Source: Pelomonas sp. Root1444 (GTDB lineage: Bacteria > Pseudomonadota > Gammaproteobacteria > Burkholderiales > Burkholderiaceae_C). From it: a DNA stretch of 64,000 nucleotides. Under the pieces are notes generated by a model, which saw only the letters and a program-made list of their open reading frames with translations, did not search any database and had not been told where the DNA came from. The position numbers and the translations under genes were made by a program. Location: the NCBI RefSeq assembly GCF_001426885.1, contig NZ_LMFP01000001.1, positions 416,213 to 480,212 of the forward strand, read 5' to 3'. Shown one piece after another: positions 10,681 to 24,854 of the stretch (position 1 is its first letter; the number at the start of each line of letters is the position of its first letter).

Positions 10681-12207
10681 ATGAAGAAACTCCTTGCCGG
10701 CCTCGCCCTCGCGGCGGGCCTGCTCGCGCCGGGCGCCTGGGCCCAGGATGCGGCCTCCGCGCCGGCCGCCAGTGCGGCTACGGCCACGGCCGCTGCCGTG
10801 GTCGACGCCGCTTCCGCTCCGGCGGCGGCCGCGCCGGCCGAGGCGGCGTCCGCCGCAGCCGCGCCTGCGCCCGTGCCCAACAAGGGCGACACCGCCTGGA
10901 TGATGCTGTCCACGCTGCTCGTCATCATGATGACGGTACCGGGCCTGGCGCTGTTCTACGGCGGCCTGGTGCGCAGCAAGAACATGCTGTCGGTGCTGAT
11001 GCAGGTGATGGTCGGGTTCTCGCTGATCGTCGTGCTGTGGGTGCTGTACGGCTACAGCTTCGCGTTCACCGAGGGCAACAAGTTCATCGGCGGCACGGAC
11101 CGGCTGTTCATGAAGGGCATCTGGGACAACGTCGCCGGCACCTTCGCGAACGCGGCCACCTTCAGCAAGGGGGTCTACATCCCCGAGATCGTCTTCGCGG
11201 CCTTCCAGGCGACCTTCGCCGGCATCACCGCCTGCCTGATCATCGGCGCCTTCGCCGAGCGCATGAAGTTCTCGGCCGTGCTGGCCTTCCTGGTGCTGTG
11301 GTTCACGTTCAGCTACCTGCCGATCGCCCACATGGTCTGGTTCTGGATGGGCCCCGACGCCTACGCCAGCGCCGCCGTGGCGGACGAGATGAACAGCAAG
11401 GCGGGCATGCTCTGGCAGTGGGGTGCGCTGGACTTCGCCGGCGGCACGGTGGTGCACATCAACGCCGCAGTGGCCGGCCTGGTGGGCGCCTACATGGTGG
11501 GCAAGCGCGTCGGCTACGGCCGCGAGCAGTTCACGCCGCACAGCCTGACGCTGACCATGGTCGGTGCCTCGCTGCTGTGGGTGGGCTGGTTCGGCTTCAA
11601 CGCCGGCTCCGCGCTGGAAGCCAACGGCTTCGCCGCGCTGGCCTTCATCAACACGCTGGCTGCCACGGCTGCCGCCGTGCTGGCCTGGTGCGTGGGTGAG
11701 GCGCTGCTCAAGGGCAAGGCCTCGATGCTGGGCGCCGCGTCGGGCGCCGTCGCCGGCCTCGTCGCCATCACGCCCGCCGCCGGCAACGTCGGCGTCGGCG
11801 GTGGCCTGGTGATCGGCCTGGTGGCTGGCTTCGCCTGCCTGTGGGGCGTGACCGGCCTGAAGCGCATGCTGGGTGCGGACGACTCGCTGGACGTCTTCGG
11901 CGTCCACGGCGTCGGCGGCATCGTCGGTGCGCTGCTCACCGGCGTGTTCGCTTCGCCCAACCTCGGCGGCCCCAGCGCCATGGGCGACTGGGTCACCGCG
12001 ACCATGATCGCGCCGGACGCCTTCTCCATCGGTGGCCAGTTCCTGACCCAGGCCAAGGCCGTCGGCGTGACCATCGCCTGGTCGGGCATCGTCTCGGTCA
12101 TCGCCTACAAGCTGGTGGACCTGACCATCGGCCTGCGCGTCACCGAAGAGGAAGAGCGCGAAGGCCTGGACATCTCCTCGCACGGCGAGACGGCGTACCA
12201 CAAGTAA
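10681..12207 (+). CDS. amtB: Ammonium transporter AmtB
   Basis: A 508-residue polytopic inner-membrane ammonium channel. A cleavable signal peptide (1-22) is followed by an unusually long Ala/Pro-rich segment of about 45 residues before the first membrane helix (DTAWMMLSTLLVIMMTVPGL). The conserved FYGGLVRSKN, the first pore His in GGTVVHINAAVAGL and the second pore His in DVFGVHGVGGIVGALLTGVF are present. Start ATG 10681 has GGAGA 8 bp upstream. It is the last gene of torF-glnK-amtB and is followed by an intrinsic terminator. Confidence 0.96.
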   Translation: MKKLLAGLALAAGLLAPGAWAQDAASAPAASAATATAAAVVDAASAPAAAAPAEAASAAAAPAPVPNKGDTAWMMLSTLLVIMMTVPGLALFYGGLVRSKNMLSVLMQVMVGFSLIVVLWVLYGYSFAFTEGNKFIGGTDRLFMKGIWDNVAGTFANAATFSKGVYIPEIVFAAFQATFAGITACLIIGAFAERMKFSAVLAFLVLWFTFSYLPIAHMVWFWMGPDAYASAAVADEMNSKAGMLWQWGALDFAGGTVVHINAAVAGLVGAYMVGKRVGYGREQFTPHSLTLTMVGASLLWVGWFGFNAGSALEANGFAALAFINTLAATAAAVLAWCVGEALLKGKASMLGAASGAVAGLVAITPAAGNVGVGGGLVIGLVAGFACLWGVTGLKRMLGADDSLDVFGVHGVGGIVGALLTGVFASPNLGGPSAMGDWVTATMIAPDAFSIGGQFLTQAKAVGVTIAWSGIVSVIAYKLVDLTIGLRVTEEEEREGLDISSHGETAYHK

Positions 12208-12229
12208 TCGACCGCAGCCGCAGCGCCGA

Positions 12230-12254
12230 GCCGCCCCCAGTGGGCGGCTTTTTT
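12230..12254 (+). terminator. Intrinsic terminator after amtB
   Basis: A 7-bp GC stem (GCCGCCC 12230-12236 with GGGCGGC 12242-12248) and a 5-base loop are followed by six T (12249-12254). It closes the torF-glnK-amtB unit 23 bp after the amtB stop. Confidence 0.9.
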
Positions 12255-12287
12255 CATGCGCCGCCGGATTTCGAATAATCGCCCGCC

Positions 12288-13211
12288 ATGAACCTCCGCT
12301 TTGTCGAGGCCTTTCACTGGGCCGTTTCCCTGCGCAGCATCACCCGGGCGGCGGAGAAGCTGCACATCACGCAGTCCGCGCTGTCGGCCCGCATCGCCGC
12401 GCTGGAGGAGGAACTCGGCGTGGTGCTGCTGGACCGGCGCGACAAGCAGTTCCGCCTGACCATGGCCGGCCAGCGTTTCGACGTGCTGGCCCAGCGGCTG
12501 CTGGAGATGCAACGCCAGGTGAAGGAGGAGATGGGCGGCAACGCCGCACGCCCGGTGGCGCTGCGCATCGGCGCCATCGAGTCGGTCGTGCACAGCTGGC
12601 TGACCGACTGGCTGCAGCAGATGCGGACGGCCAACCCGGACTTCGAGCTGGAGCTGACGGTGGAAACCTCGCCGGTGCTGGTCGACCAGGTCCGGCGCGG
12701 CGCCCAGGACCTCGTTTTCGCCGCCATCCCCGCCAGCGACGGCGGCGGCGTCCGCACCCGCCCCATGCCGGCCATGGCCATGAGCTTCGTCGGGCACCGG
12801 GAGCTGCACACGCGGCGGCGCTACTCGCTGGCGGACCTGGCCGGGCAGGACTTGCTGACCTTCCAGCGCGGCTCGCAGCCGCATCAGGCGCTGCTGCAGC
12901 TCTACCAGGAGTCCGGCCTGCCGCTGCCGCGGGTGCATGCGGTGTCATCGATCTCCGCCATGGTGCGGCTCGTCGAGGGCGGCTTCGGTGTCGCCACGCT
13001 GCCGCTGGCCGCCGTGCAGCCGATGACGCGCCGCGCCCCGCTGGTGGTCCTGCGCAGCGACGTTGAACTGACGCCGCTGCCCATCCACGCCAGCTATCGC
13101 GAGGACCCCACGTCCCGCCTCGCCGAAAGCGTGCTGGACTCCGCCATCGCGCACGTCACCGCAGGCGCCAAAGCGAAGGTCGGGAAAGTCCGGATGCCAG
13201 CGGTGCGCTGA
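12288..13211 (+). CDS. LysR family transcriptional regulator
   Basis: A 307-residue protein with an N-terminal winged helix (FVEAFHWAVSLRSITRAA, ITQSALSARIAALEEELG) and a LysR substrate-binding domain (about 93-290; VALRIGAIESVVHSWL, GFGVATLPLAAVQPM). It lies 141 bp upstream of the ycsI-like gene on the same strand, and the gap contains an ATC-N9-GAT box. It probably controls the oxoproline operon, but this is inferred from position. An AATAAT hexamer 8 bp before the ATG and the lack of a Shine-Dalgarno sequence suggest a very short 5' leader. Confidence 0.9.
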   Translation: MNLRFVEAFHWAVSLRSITRAAEKLHITQSALSARIAALEEELGVVLLDRRDKQFRLTMAGQRFDVLAQRLLEMQRQVKEEMGGNAARPVALRIGAIESVVHSWLTDWLQQMRTANPDFELELTVETSPVLVDQVRRGAQDLVFAAIPASDGGGVRTRPMPAMAMSFVGHRELHTRRRYSLADLAGQDLLTFQRGSQPHQALLQLYQESGLPLPRVHAVSSISAMVRLVEGGFGVATLPLAAVQPMTRRAPLVVLRSDVELTPLPIHASYREDPTSRLAESVLDSAIAHVTAGAKAKVGKVRMPAVR

Positions 13212-13239
13212 ATCGACTAGCAAATCCGCCGTTGTCCTC

Positions 13240-13254
13240 ATCGATTTTTTCGAT
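13240..13254 (+). promoter_or_regulatory. LysR-type operator box (ATC-N9-GAT)
   Basis: ATCGATTTTTTCGAT is a palindrome with the ATC-N9-GAT form of LysR boxes (T-N11-A core), between the lysR gene and the ycsI-like gene. The same bases could fold as a CATCGA/TCGATG hairpin with a T loop, but no T-run follows, so a terminator is less likely. Confidence 0.5.
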
Positions 13255-13352
13255 GGAAGGCGACTGAAATATTGCGTTGGATGGACGAGGCTTCGGAATC
13301 CCAGAATGCGTCGCAACGCCGCTTGCCATGCGGCCTGTGACCCGGAGACCCG

Positions 13353-14153
13353 ATGCCAGACCTCGCCCTTTCTTCCGCTGCAACAGCCTTGCAGATCCGT
13401 CGCGCGTCGCGCGCCGGCGTGCTCACCGGGCACACCAGCGGGCTGGCTGCGGCGCATGTGCAGGCCAACCTCGCCATCCTGCCCGCCGCGCAGGCCGCCG
13501 ACTTCCAGCGCTTCTGCGACCTGAACCCGCAGGCCTGTCCGCTGCTGGCGGTGACGTCGCCCGGCGACACCGCCGTGCCGGCGCTGGGCGCCGACCTGGA
13601 CCTGCGCAGCGACGTGCCGCGCTACCGGGTCTGGCGTGACGGCGAGCTTGTCGACGAGCCCAACGACGTGGGCCGCTGGTGGCGTGACGACCTCGTCACG
13701 TTCGCCATCGGCTGCTCCTTCTCGTTCGAGCATGCGCTGCTGGCCGAGGGCATCGCGCTGCGCCACGTGGAGCAGGGCCGCAACGTGGCCATGTACCGCA
13801 GCGCGATCCCGACGCGCGCGGCCGGGCCGTTCCATGGGCCGACGGTCGTGTCCATGCGCCCGCTGCGCGCCGCCGACGCCATCCGTGCGGTGCAGATCAC
13901 CTCGCGGCTGCCGCAGGTCCATGGCGCGCCGCTGCACATCGGCGACCCGTCGCTGATCGGCATCCACGACCTGGCCCGGCCCGACTACGGCGACGCCATC
14001 GAGCTCCGGCCTGACGAACTGCCGGTGTTCTGGGCCTGCGGCGTGACGCCGCAGGCTGCCATCGCAACCGCCCGGCTGCCGTTCTGCATCACCCATGCAC
14101 CGGGTCACATGCTGGTGACCGACCTGCTCAATCGCGAGCTGCTCGGCCACTGA
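13353..14153 (+). CDS. YcsI/DUF1445 family putative hydro-lyase (D-glutamate cyclase-like)
   Basis: A 266-residue protein of the YcsI/D-glutamate cyclase family, recognised from [50 protein letters not shown] and the C-terminal [15 protein letters not shown]. Eukaryotic D-glutamate cyclase converts D-glutamate to 5-oxo-D-proline. Bacterial members are usually named putative hydro-lyases. The location ahead of a 5-oxoprolinase supports a substrate in the glutamate/5-oxoproline group. The start at 13353 has GGAGA at 13344-13348. The next gene begins 28 bp downstream. Confidence 0.85.
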   Translation: MPDLALSSAATALQIRRASRAGVLTGHTSGLAAAHVQANLAILPAAQAADFQRFCDLNPQACPLLAVTSPGDTAVPALGADLDLRSDVPRYRVWRDGELVDEPNDVGRWWRDDLVTFAIGCSFSFEHALLAEGIALRHVEQGRNVAMYRSAIPTRAAGPFHGPTVVSMRPLRAADAIRAVQITSRLPQVHGAPLHIGDPSLIGIHDLARPDYGDAIELRPDELPVFWACGVTPQAAIATARLPFCITHAPGHMLVTDLLNRELLGH

Positions 14154-14181
14154 TCCACACCCACCAACCGGGACCGACACC

Positions 14182-15420
14182 ATGTGGCTTCAACACACCA
14201 CGCCCGCGGAGCGGCGCACGCTGACCGCCACCTTCGCCGGCTACGCCGTCGATGGTTTCGACTACATGATCTACACCTTCCTCATTCCCACGCTGATCAT
14301 GGCCTGGGGCATGAGCAAGGCCGAGGCCGGCTACATCGCCACCGGCGCGCTGCTCACGTCCGCCGTGGGCGGCTGGGCGGCCGGCGTGCTGGCCGATCGG
14401 TTCGGCCGCGTGCGCGTGCTGCAGTGGACGGTGCTGTGGTTCGCGGCCTTCACCGCGCTCAGCGGCTTCACGTCGTCGTTCGAGCAGCTCTTCTTCACGC
14501 GTGCCATGCAGGGCTTCGGCATGGGCGGCGAATGGGCCGTGGGCTCGGTGCTGATCGCCGAGTCCATCAACGCCCGGCATCGCGGCAAGGCCTCGGGCCT
14601 CGTGCAGAGCAGCTGGGCGGTCGGCTGGGCCGCCTCGGCGCTGGCCTTCTGGGGCATGTATTCGGTGCTGCCGGCCGAGACCGCCTGGAAGGTGTTGTTC
14701 TGGATCGGCATCCTGCCCGCCTTCCTCATCCTCTACATCCGCCGCAACCTCGACGAGCCGGCCGTCTACCGCGCCGAGCGCGAGCGCGTCCAACGCACCG
14801 GCCAGCGCAGCAGCTTCCTGCGCATCTTCTCGCCCGCGTTGCTGCGCCAGACGCTGCTGGCCAGCCTGCTGGCCGCCGGCATGCAGGGCGCCTACTACTC
14901 CGTCACCACCTGGCTGCCCACCTTCCTGAAGACCGAGCGCCACCTGTCCGTGCTCGGCACCAGCGGCTACCTGCTGGTGCTCATCGGCGGCTCCTTCGCC
15001 GGCTACCTGACGAGCGCCTGGCTCAGCGACGCCATCGGCCGGCGGCGCTGCTTCATCCTGTTCGCGGTGATGGGCGGCGCACTGGTGCTGAGCTACACGC
15101 AGATGCCCATCACCGACGGCGTGATGCTGGTCCTCGGCTTCCCGCTCGGCTTCTTCCTGTCGGGCATCTTCTCCGGCATGGGCGCCTTCCTTTCGGAGCT
15201 GTTCCCAAGCGACGTGCGCGGCTCCGGCCAGGGCTTTTCCTACAACTTCGGCCGTGCCGTCGGCGCGATCTGCCCGGCGCTGATCGGCCATTTCAGCACC
15301 ACCCACCCGCTTGGGCAGACGCTCGGCTGGATGGCCGCGCTGTGCTACGGCGTCGTCATCGTGGCCGCCCTCGCGCTGCCCGAGACCCGCGGCCGCGAAC
15401 TGCTGCCCGCCACGGCCTGA
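14182..15420 (+). CDS. MFS transporter (metabolite:H+ symporter type)
   Basis: A 412-residue inner-membrane protein with about 12 helices. It has the MFS signature ADRFGRVRV between helices 2 and 3, the RAMQGFGMGGEWAVG motif of the MHS/sialate-type carriers, the second-half counterpart LSDAIGRRR and the late motif LFPSDVRGSGQGFSYNFGR. These carriers take up carboxylates with protons. Lying between the YcsI-like and 5-oxoprolinase genes, it probably imports 5-oxoproline, D-glutamate or a related compound. Gaps of 28 and 36 bp fit a single transcript. Confidence 0.88.
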   Translation: MWLQHTTPAERRTLTATFAGYAVDGFDYMIYTFLIPTLIMAWGMSKAEAGYIATGALLTSAVGGWAAGVLADRFGRVRVLQWTVLWFAAFTALSGFTSSFEQLFFTRAMQGFGMGGEWAVGSVLIAESINARHRGKASGLVQSSWAVGWAASALAFWGMYSVLPAETAWKVLFWIGILPAFLILYIRRNLDEPAVYRAERERVQRTGQRSSFLRIFSPALLRQTLLASLLAAGMQGAYYSVTTWLPTFLKTERHLSVLGTSGYLLVLIGGSFAGYLTSAWLSDAIGRRRCFILFAVMGGALVLSYTQMPITDGVMLVLGFPLGFFLSGIFSGMGAFLSELFPSDVRGSGQGFSYNFGRAVGAICPALIGHFSTTHPLGQTLGWMAALCYGVVIVAALALPETRGRELLPATA

Positions 15421-15456
15421 GCGCCTCCCCTTCTCGACTCTGTCAGGACCCCTTCG

Positions 15457-19104
<3,648 letters not shown>

Positions 19105-19136
19105 CCCGCGCTGGCCGCCCGCTTATGCTGGCGGCG

Positions 19137-20273
19137 ATGGACGTGATCACCCTTCTCATGGCGGTGCTGGTCAACGCGCTGCTGATGAGCCTGGCGCTGG
19201 TGGTCGGCGTCGGCATCCGTGCGCGCAGCGGCCTGCAGGCCTGGCAGTTCATGCTGCTGGGGCAGGCCGCCGGCTTCACGCTGCTGATCGCGGCGACGCT
19301 GGTGCTGCCGCGCCTGCTGGCGACGCTCGGGGTCACGGCCCTGAGCGCGTCGGCCTCGGCGATGGTGCTGACGGCCTGCCGCTTCCTGAGCCTGCCGGTG
19401 CCCCGGCGTTGGCTGGTGGTGGTGCCGTTGCTGCTGGGCGTCGCGCATTTCGCCGTGCTGCCGGACCAGGTGCTCGCGACCGGGGTCGCCAACCTGACCA
19501 TCGGCGCGCAAGTGCTCTGGGGCAGCTGGCTGCTGCTGCGGGGCGCCGGCGGGGTGCGCTGGCGCTGGCTGTGCGGCGTGGCCGCGGCCGCCAACGGCGT
19601 CATGACGCTCGCCCGCGCCGTGCTGGTGCTGGGCTGGCCGGCGGTCTATCCGAACTTCATCACGCCGCATCCGCTCAACCTCACGTCGTTGTTGCTGCTG
19701 AATGCCAGCCTGGTGCTGGGCACCATGGGATTCCTGCTTGCCCACCGCGATGCCGCCGAGCAGGCGCTGGTGCGGCTGGCATCGCTGGACACGCTGACCG
19801 GCCTGCTGAACCGTCGCGAATGGATGGGCCGCGCCGGCCGTGCGCTGGGCTCGGGCGCCGGCACCGCAGACCCGGGCGCCGTGCTGCTGATGCTGGACCT
19901 GGATCATTTCAAGCGCGTCAACGACGAGCACGGCCACCCGGTCGGCGACGAGGTGCTGCGGCTGACCGGCGAGACGCTGCGCGCCGTGTTGCGCGCCAGC
20001 GACCTGGTCGGCCGCTACGGCGGCGAGGAGTTCTGCGTGCTGCTGCGCCAGTGCGAGCCGGCCGCGTTCGAGCGGCTGGACGCGCGCCTGCACGAGGCGC
20101 TGGCAGGGCGCTGCCGCGAGGTGCTGGGTTTCGATGTCAACTTCAGCGCCGGCGCGGTGCGGGTTCAGGCCGGCGAAACGCTGGCGGCGGCCATCGCGCG
20201 GGCCGATGATCAGCTCTACCGCGCCAAGCACGCCGGCCGCGACCGCACCTGCTGCGCCGACGGCGTCTTGTGA
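19137..20273 (+). CDS. Membrane diguanylate cyclase (GGDEF)
   Basis: A 378-residue c-di-GMP synthase. About six to seven hydrophobic segments fill residues 1-200, followed by a GGDEF domain (about 215-375): LASLDTLTGLLNRREW, DLDHFKRVND, and the active-site GGEEF at 295-299. The inhibitory RxxD site is intact (RASD, 286-289, five residues before GGEEF). The start at 19137 is chosen over ATG 19125 because TATGCT (19124-19129) looks like a -10 box 7 bp before it, consistent with a leaderless transcript. Confidence 0.9.
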   Translation: MDVITLLMAVLVNALLMSLALVVGVGIRARSGLQAWQFMLLGQAAGFTLLIAATLVLPRLLATLGVTALSASASAMVLTACRFLSLPVPRRWLVVVPLLLGVAHFAVLPDQVLATGVANLTIGAQVLWGSWLLLRGAGGVRWRWLCGVAAAANGVMTLARAVLVLGWPAVYPNFITPHPLNLTSLLLLNASLVLGTMGFLLAHRDAAEQALVRLASLDTLTGLLNRREWMGRAGRALGSGAGTADPGAVLLMLDLDHFKRVNDEHGHPVGDEVLRLTGETLRAVLRASDLVGRYGGEEFCVLLRQCEPAAFERLDARLHEALAGRCREVLGFDVNFSAGAVRVQAGETLAAAIARADDQLYRAKHAGRDRTCCADGVL

Positions 20274-20278
20274 TCCGC

Positions 20279-20302
20279 GCGGCCGCCCCCAAGTGCGGCC
20301 GC
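20279..20302. terminator. GC-rich hairpin after the diguanylate cyclase gene
   Basis: Two copies of the self-complementary octamer GCGGCCGC (20279-20286 and 20295-20302) flank CCCCAAGT and can form an 8-bp stem. No T-run follows, so Rho-independent termination is doubtful. Its GGCCGCCCCCAAG core resembles the dispersed repeat at 36925 and 53054. Confidence 0.4.
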
Positions 20303-20332
20303 CTTCGCCCTTCGATCTGACATCATTCGGCC

Positions 20333-21604
20333 ATGGTTCCCCACCTGATCACTGCCTTGAACGGCCCCATCAACGAGCTGGAAGCCCGCATCCTGGAATC
20401 CATGCCGGCGACCGAACGCTGGTTCAGGCTGGAATGGATGGAACACACGCCGACCTTCTACGCGTCGGTGGACCTGCGCAACGCCGGCTTCAAGCTGGCG
20501 CCGGTCGACACCAACCTCTTCCCCAGCGGCTTCAACCACCTGACGCCGCAGATGCTGCCCCAGGCCGTGCAGGCCGCGATGGCGGCCATCGAGAAGATCT
20601 GCCCCGAGGCGCGCAACCTGCTGCTCATCCCCGAGCCGGGCGCGCGCTGCAGCTTCTACCTGGATCACCTCGCGACGCTGGTGCGCATCTTCACGCAGGC
20701 CGGCCTGAACGTGCGCCTGGGCGCGCTGGACCCGGCCCAGACCGAGCCCGTCGAACTGCCGCTGGCCAATGGCGGCAGCCTGGTCATCGAACCCCTGGTG
20801 CGCAAGCGCGGCCGGCTGATGCTCAAGGGCTTCGACCCCTGCACCATCCTGCTCAACAGCGACCTCGCCGGCGGCACGCCGCCGCAGCTGATGGGCCTGC
20901 ACGAGCAATACCTGCTGCCGCCGCTGCACGCCGGCTGGAGCGTGCGGCGCAAGAGCCAGCACTTCCGCGCCTACGAGGAGGTGGCCAAGCGCTTCGCCAA
21001 GCTGCTGGGCATGGACCCGTGGCTCATCAACCCGATGTCCGCCAGCGTCGACATGCATGGCCGCTCGGGGCTGGAGGCGCTGCAGACGGCCGCCGATGCC
21101 CAGCTGACCAAGGTGCGTCGCAAGTACAAGGAATACGGCATCAACGAGAAGCCCTTCGTCATCATCAAGAGCGACGTGGGCAGCTACGGCCGCCGCAGCG
21201 TGCTGACGGTGCGCGACGCCAAGGACATCGAGGCGCTGGCTTCATCGCTGCCCGACGACCTCGGTCAGGAAGTCGTCGTGCAGGAGGGCGTGCCCACGCA
21301 CGAGCGCGTGCACGAGGCCGTGGCCGAGCCGGTCGTCTACATGATGGACCGCTACGTCGTCGGCGGCTTCTACCGCGTGCATGCTCACCGCGGCATCGAC
21401 GAGAACCTCAACGCCCCCGGCGCCAGCTACGTGCCGCTGGCCTTTGCCGACTCGCCGCACCTGCCACGCCCCGGCGAGAAGCCCGGCGCCAGCGCGCCCA
21501 ACCGCTTCTACATGTACGGTGTCATCGGCCGGCTGGCGATGCTGGCGGCGAGCTACGAGCTGGAGGCGACCGACCCGCAGGCCGAGGCGGAAGAGGCCGC
21601 TTGA
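20333..21604 (+). CDS. gshA: Glutamate-cysteine ligase (proteobacterial PF08886 type)
   Basis: The first enzyme of glutathione synthesis (glutamate + cysteine + ATP to gamma-glutamylcysteine). The 423 residues match the GshA type common in Burkholderiales, unrelated in sequence to E. coli GshA. Recognisable stretches are [51 protein letters not shown] and [20 protein letters not shown]. kup follows, and gshB is 3.3 kb downstream on the same strand. A CATCAT hexamer 6 bp before the ATG and the absence of a Shine-Dalgarno sequence suggest a very short leader. Confidence 0.93.
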   Translation: MVPHLITALNGPINELEARILESMPATERWFRLEWMEHTPTFYASVDLRNAGFKLAPVDTNLFPSGFNHLTPQMLPQAVQAAMAAIEKICPEARNLLLIPEPGARCSFYLDHLATLVRIFTQAGLNVRLGALDPAQTEPVELPLANGGSLVIEPLVRKRGRLMLKGFDPCTILLNSDLAGGTPPQLMGLHEQYLLPPLHAGWSVRRKSQHFRAYEEVAKRFAKLLGMDPWLINPMSASVDMHGRSGLEALQTAADAQLTKVRRKYKEYGINEKPFVIIKSDVGSYGRRSVLTVRDAKDIEALASSLPDDLGQEVVVQEGVPTHERVHEAVAEPVVYMMDRYVVGGFYRVHAHRGIDENLNAPGASYVPLAFADSPHLPRPGEKPGASAPNRFYMYGVIGRLAMLAASYELEATDPQAEAEEAA

Positions 21605-21779
21605 ACGCCGCGGCGGAGCGGGGCGGCCGGCCGGCGCGCCACGTTCCGCTACGCCGGCTGGCGCAGGGCGTCAAGCCGCCAAACTGTGGTTTTGCTGCGC
21701 TGCATCAAAACGACAAAGCAGGCGCAGAATCCGCACTTTCGAACAAACGCCACGGCCCCGCGCCCGTGGCCTCCGTGAC

Positions 21780-23663
21780 GTGAGTTCTTCCCACGCGGCC
21801 CGCAGCCCCTCGGCACTGGCGGGCCTCACCCTCGGTGCCCTGGGCGTTGTCTATGGCGACATCGGCACCAGCCCGCTGTACGCGCTCAAAGAAGTTTTCC
21901 ACGGCGGCCATGTCGCCACGACGCCGGACAACATCCTCGGCGTGCTCTCGCTGCTGTTCTGGACGATCACGATCGTCGTCTCGATCAAGTACGTGCTGCT
22001 GATCCTGCGGGCCGACAACAACGGCGAGGGCGGCCTCATCGCCATGCTGGCGCTGGCCACCAACGCGGTGAATGACAGGCCGGCGCTGCGCCGCGCGCTG
22101 ATGCTCGTGGGCCTGTTCGGCACCGCCATCTTCTTCGGTGACGCCGTCATCACGCCGGCCATGACGGTGCTGGGCGCCGTCGAGGGCATCGACGTCTACG
22201 AACCCCACCTGCACGACGCCATCCTGCCGATCACGCTGCTCGTCATGGTGGGCCTGTTCTCGGTGCAGCGCTTCGGCACCACCGGCATCGGCAAGGCCTT
22301 CGGCCCGGTCATGCTGGCCTGGTTCGCCACGCTCGTGCTGCTGGGCCTGCCGCACATCATCGAGAACCCGCGCGTGCTGGCGGCCATCAACCCCTTGCAT
22401 GCGCTGCGCTTCTGCCTGGAATACCGCTGGGTCGCCTTCGTCGCGCTGGGCGCGGTCGTCCTCGTCGTCACCGGCGGCGAGGCGCTCTATGCCGACCTCG
22501 GCCACTTCGGCAAGAAGCCCATCCGCATCGCCTGGTACGGCGTCGTCATGCCGGCGCTGGTCATCAACTACTTCGGCCAGGGCGCCATGCTGCTGGACGA
22601 CCCGAGCGGCGTGAAGAACCCGTTCTTCCTGCTCGCGCCGTCCTGGGCCGAGATCCCGCTGTTCCTGCTCGCCACCGCCGCGGCCATCGTTGCGTCGCAG
22701 GCCCTCATCACGGCGGCCTTCTCGGTCACCAAGCAGGCGGTGCAGCTCGGCATCCTGCCGCGGCTGCGCATCGTGCACACCAGCGTTCGCGACATCGGCC
22801 AGATCTACGTGCCCTTCGTCAACTGGGGCCTGTTCGCCCTGGTCGTGGTCGCGGTCGTCTTCTTCGGCTCGTCCACCAAGCTCGCGGGCGCCTATGGCGT
22901 GGCGGTCACCATCGACATGACCATCACGACGGTCATGACCTTCTTCGTCATCCGCTACGGCTGGAAGTACCCGCTGGCGCTGTGCATCGCGGCGACGGGC
23001 ATCTTCTTCGTCATCGACGTGACCTTCCTCGCGTCCAACCTGCTCAAGCTGCTGCACGGCGGCTGGTTCCCGCTGCTCATCGGCATCGCGATGTTCACGC
23101 TCATGCTGACCTGGAAGCAGGGCCGCCGACAGCTGTCCGAGAAGCTGCGCGAGGACGCCATCGAACTCGACGCCTTCCTCGAGGCGGTCTTCATCAACCC
23201 GCCGGTCCGGGTGCCCGGCACGGCCGTGTTCCTGTCGGCCGAAAAGGGCTCCACGCCCAACGCGCTGCTGCACAACCTCAAGCACAACAAGGTGCTGCAC
23301 GAGCAGAACATCTTCGTCACCGTCAAGCACCACGAGGTGCCCTGGGTCAGCCACGACAAGCGCTGCGACGTCGAGGCGCTGGGCAACCACTGCTGGCAGG
23401 TGGCGCTGCACTTCGGCTTCAAGAACGAGCCCGACGTGCCCGAGGCGCTGGAGCATCTGAAGAAGCAGGGTGTGCAGCTGGAGGACATGGAGACCAGCTA
23501 CTTCCTCAGCCGCGACATCGTCATCCCGACCATCGGCTCGGGCATGGCGCTGTGGCGCGAGAAGCTCTTCGCCAGCATGCACCGCAATGCCTCGGCGGCG
23601 GCCGACTTCCTGCACCTGCCAACCAACCGGATCGTCGAGCTGGGCTCGAAGGTCGAGATCTGA
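21780..23663 (+). CDS. kup: Low-affinity potassium transporter Kup
   Basis: A 627-residue K+:H+ symporter of the inner membrane, the normal Kup length. Family stretches include [20 protein letters not shown] near the N-terminus, [29 protein letters not shown] and [13 protein letters not shown], with a soluble C-terminal domain ([23 protein letters not shown]). The GTG at 21780 gives [15 protein letters not shown] and is the only start producing the family length; the open frame extends further upstream without similarity. No clear Shine-Dalgarno sequence is visible. It lies 175 bp after gshA and 12 bp before a benE-like gene. Confidence 0.93.
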   Translation: MSSSHAARSPSALAGLTLGALGVVYGDIGTSPLYALKEVFHGGHVATTPDNILGVLSLLFWTITIVVSIKYVLLILRADNNGEGGLIAMLALATNAVNDRPALRRALMLVGLFGTAIFFGDAVITPAMTVLGAVEGIDVYEPHLHDAILPITLLVMVGLFSVQRFGTTGIGKAFGPVMLAWFATLVLLGLPHIIENPRVLAAINPLHALRFCLEYRWVAFVALGAVVLVVTGGEALYADLGHFGKKPIRIAWYGVVMPALVINYFGQGAMLLDDPSGVKNPFFLLAPSWAEIPLFLLATAAAIVASQALITAAFSVTKQAVQLGILPRLRIVHTSVRDIGQIYVPFVNWGLFALVVVAVVFFGSSTKLAGAYGVAVTIDMTITTVMTFFVIRYGWKYPLALCIAATGIFFVIDVTFLASNLLKLLHGGWFPLLIGIAMFTLMLTWKQGRRQLSEKLREDAIELDAFLEAVFINPPVRVPGTAVFLSAEKGSTPNALLHNLKHNKVLHEQNIFVTVKHHEVPWVSHDKRCDVEALGNHCWQVALHFGFKNEPDVPEALEHLKKQGVQLEDMETSYFLSRDIVIPTIGSGMALWREKLFASMHRNASAAADFLHLPTNRIVELGSKVEI

Positions 23664-23675
23664 CGCCTGGGCCGC

Positions 23676-24854
23676 ATGCCTCGCCTGCTGCAGGATTTCT
23701 CGCCGTCCACCCTCGTTGCCGGCTTCGTGGCGGTGCTGGTGGGCTACACCAGTTCGGTCGCCATCATCTTCCAGGCCACCGTCGCGCTGGGCGCCACGCC
23801 CGCACAGACGGCCTCGTGGCTGTGGGCCCTCGGCCTCGGCATGGGCGTCACCACCTTGCTGCTCAGCCTGTGGACGCGCCAGCCGGTGCTGACCGCCTGG
23901 TCCACGCCCGGCGCGGCGCTGCTGGCGTCGAGTTCGGGTGTCGCCATGCCCGAAGCCATCGGCGCCTTCATCGTCTGCGGCCTGCTCATCGTCTGGGCCG
24001 GCGCCAGCGGCTGGTTCGAGAAGCTGATGGACCGCATTCCCGTCGCCATCGCGTCGGCGCTGCTGGCCGGCGTGCTGGCCAAGTTCGGGCTGGACGCCGT
24101 CTTCAGCGTGCGCACCGCGCCCGAGCTGGTGCTGGCGATGGCCGCCGCCTACGTGGTCGGCCGCCGAATGTGGCCGCGCTACGCCGTGCCGGGCGTGCTG
24201 CTGACCGGCGTTGCCGTCGTGCTCGCCCAGGGCCGGCTCAGCTTCGACGTGATCGACACCGCGCACGTCTTCGCGCTGCCCGTGTGGACGACGCCCGAGT
24301 TCACCTGGCATGCCGCCATCGGCGTGGCGCTGCCGCTGTTCATCGTCACGATGGCCTCGCAGAACCTGCCCGGCGTCGCCGCCCAGCGCGCCAGCGGCTA
24401 CCAGACGCCGGTGTCCGCCTCCATCGCCGTGACCGGTGCGGCGACCACGCTGCTGGCGCCCTTCGGCGGCTATGCCTTCAACCTCGCCGCCATCACCGCC
24501 GCCATCTGCATGGGCCGCGAGGCGCACGAGGACCCGGCGCGGCGCTACACGGCCAGCGTCGCCGCGGGCCTGTTCTATGTGCTCATCGGCCTGGCCGGCG
24601 GCGCGGTCGCGATGCTGCTGGCGGCCTTCCCGCGCGAGCTGGTCGCGGCCATCGCGGGCCTGGCGCTGCTGGGCACCATCGGCGGCGCGATGGCCGCGGC
24701 GCTGAAGGATGAGGGCCACCGCGATGCGGCCATCCTGACCTTCCTCGTCTGCCTGTCCGGCATCAGCGCCTTCGGCATCGGTGCCGCCTTCTGGGGCGTG
24801 GTGGCGGGCGGCATCGCCTCGCTCGTTGCGACCTGGCGGCGGCGCCGGCCCTAG
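23676..24854 (+). CDS. BenE family benzoate/H+ symporter
   Basis: A 392-residue polytopic membrane protein. It matches BenE family features: GFVAVLVGYTSSVAIIFQA at the N-terminus, TRQPVLTAWSTPGAALL, MASQNLPGVAAQRASGY and FGGYAFNLAAITAAICMG. The family takes up benzoate and perhaps other aromatic or purine-like substrates. No benzoate genes are nearby, so the substrate is uncertain. It begins 12 bp after kup and is likely cotranscribed with it. Confidence 0.88.
   Translation: MPRLLQDFSPSTLVAGFVAVLVGYTSSVAIIFQATVALGATPAQTASWLWALGLGMGVTTLLLSLWTRQPVLTAWSTPGAALLASSSGVAMPEAIGAFIVCGLLIVWAGASGWFEKLMDRIPVAIASALLAGVLAKFGLDAVFSVRTAPELVLAMAAAYVVGRRMWPRYAVPGVLLTGVAVVLAQGRLSFDVIDTAHVFALPVWTTPEFTWHAAIGVALPLFIVTMASQNLPGVAAQRASGYQTPVSASIAVTGAATTLLAPFGGYAFNLAAITAAICMGREAHEDPARRYTASVAAGLFYVLIGLAGGAVAMLLAAFPRELVAAIAGLALLGTIGGAMAAALKDEGHRDAAILTFLVCLSGISAFGIGAAFWGVVAGGIASLVATWRRRRP

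Noticed and set aside
20279-20302. GCGGCCGC pair as an attachment or recombination site
   Set aside because: No integrase or direct-repeat partner is visible; it reads better as a hairpin after the cyclase gene.
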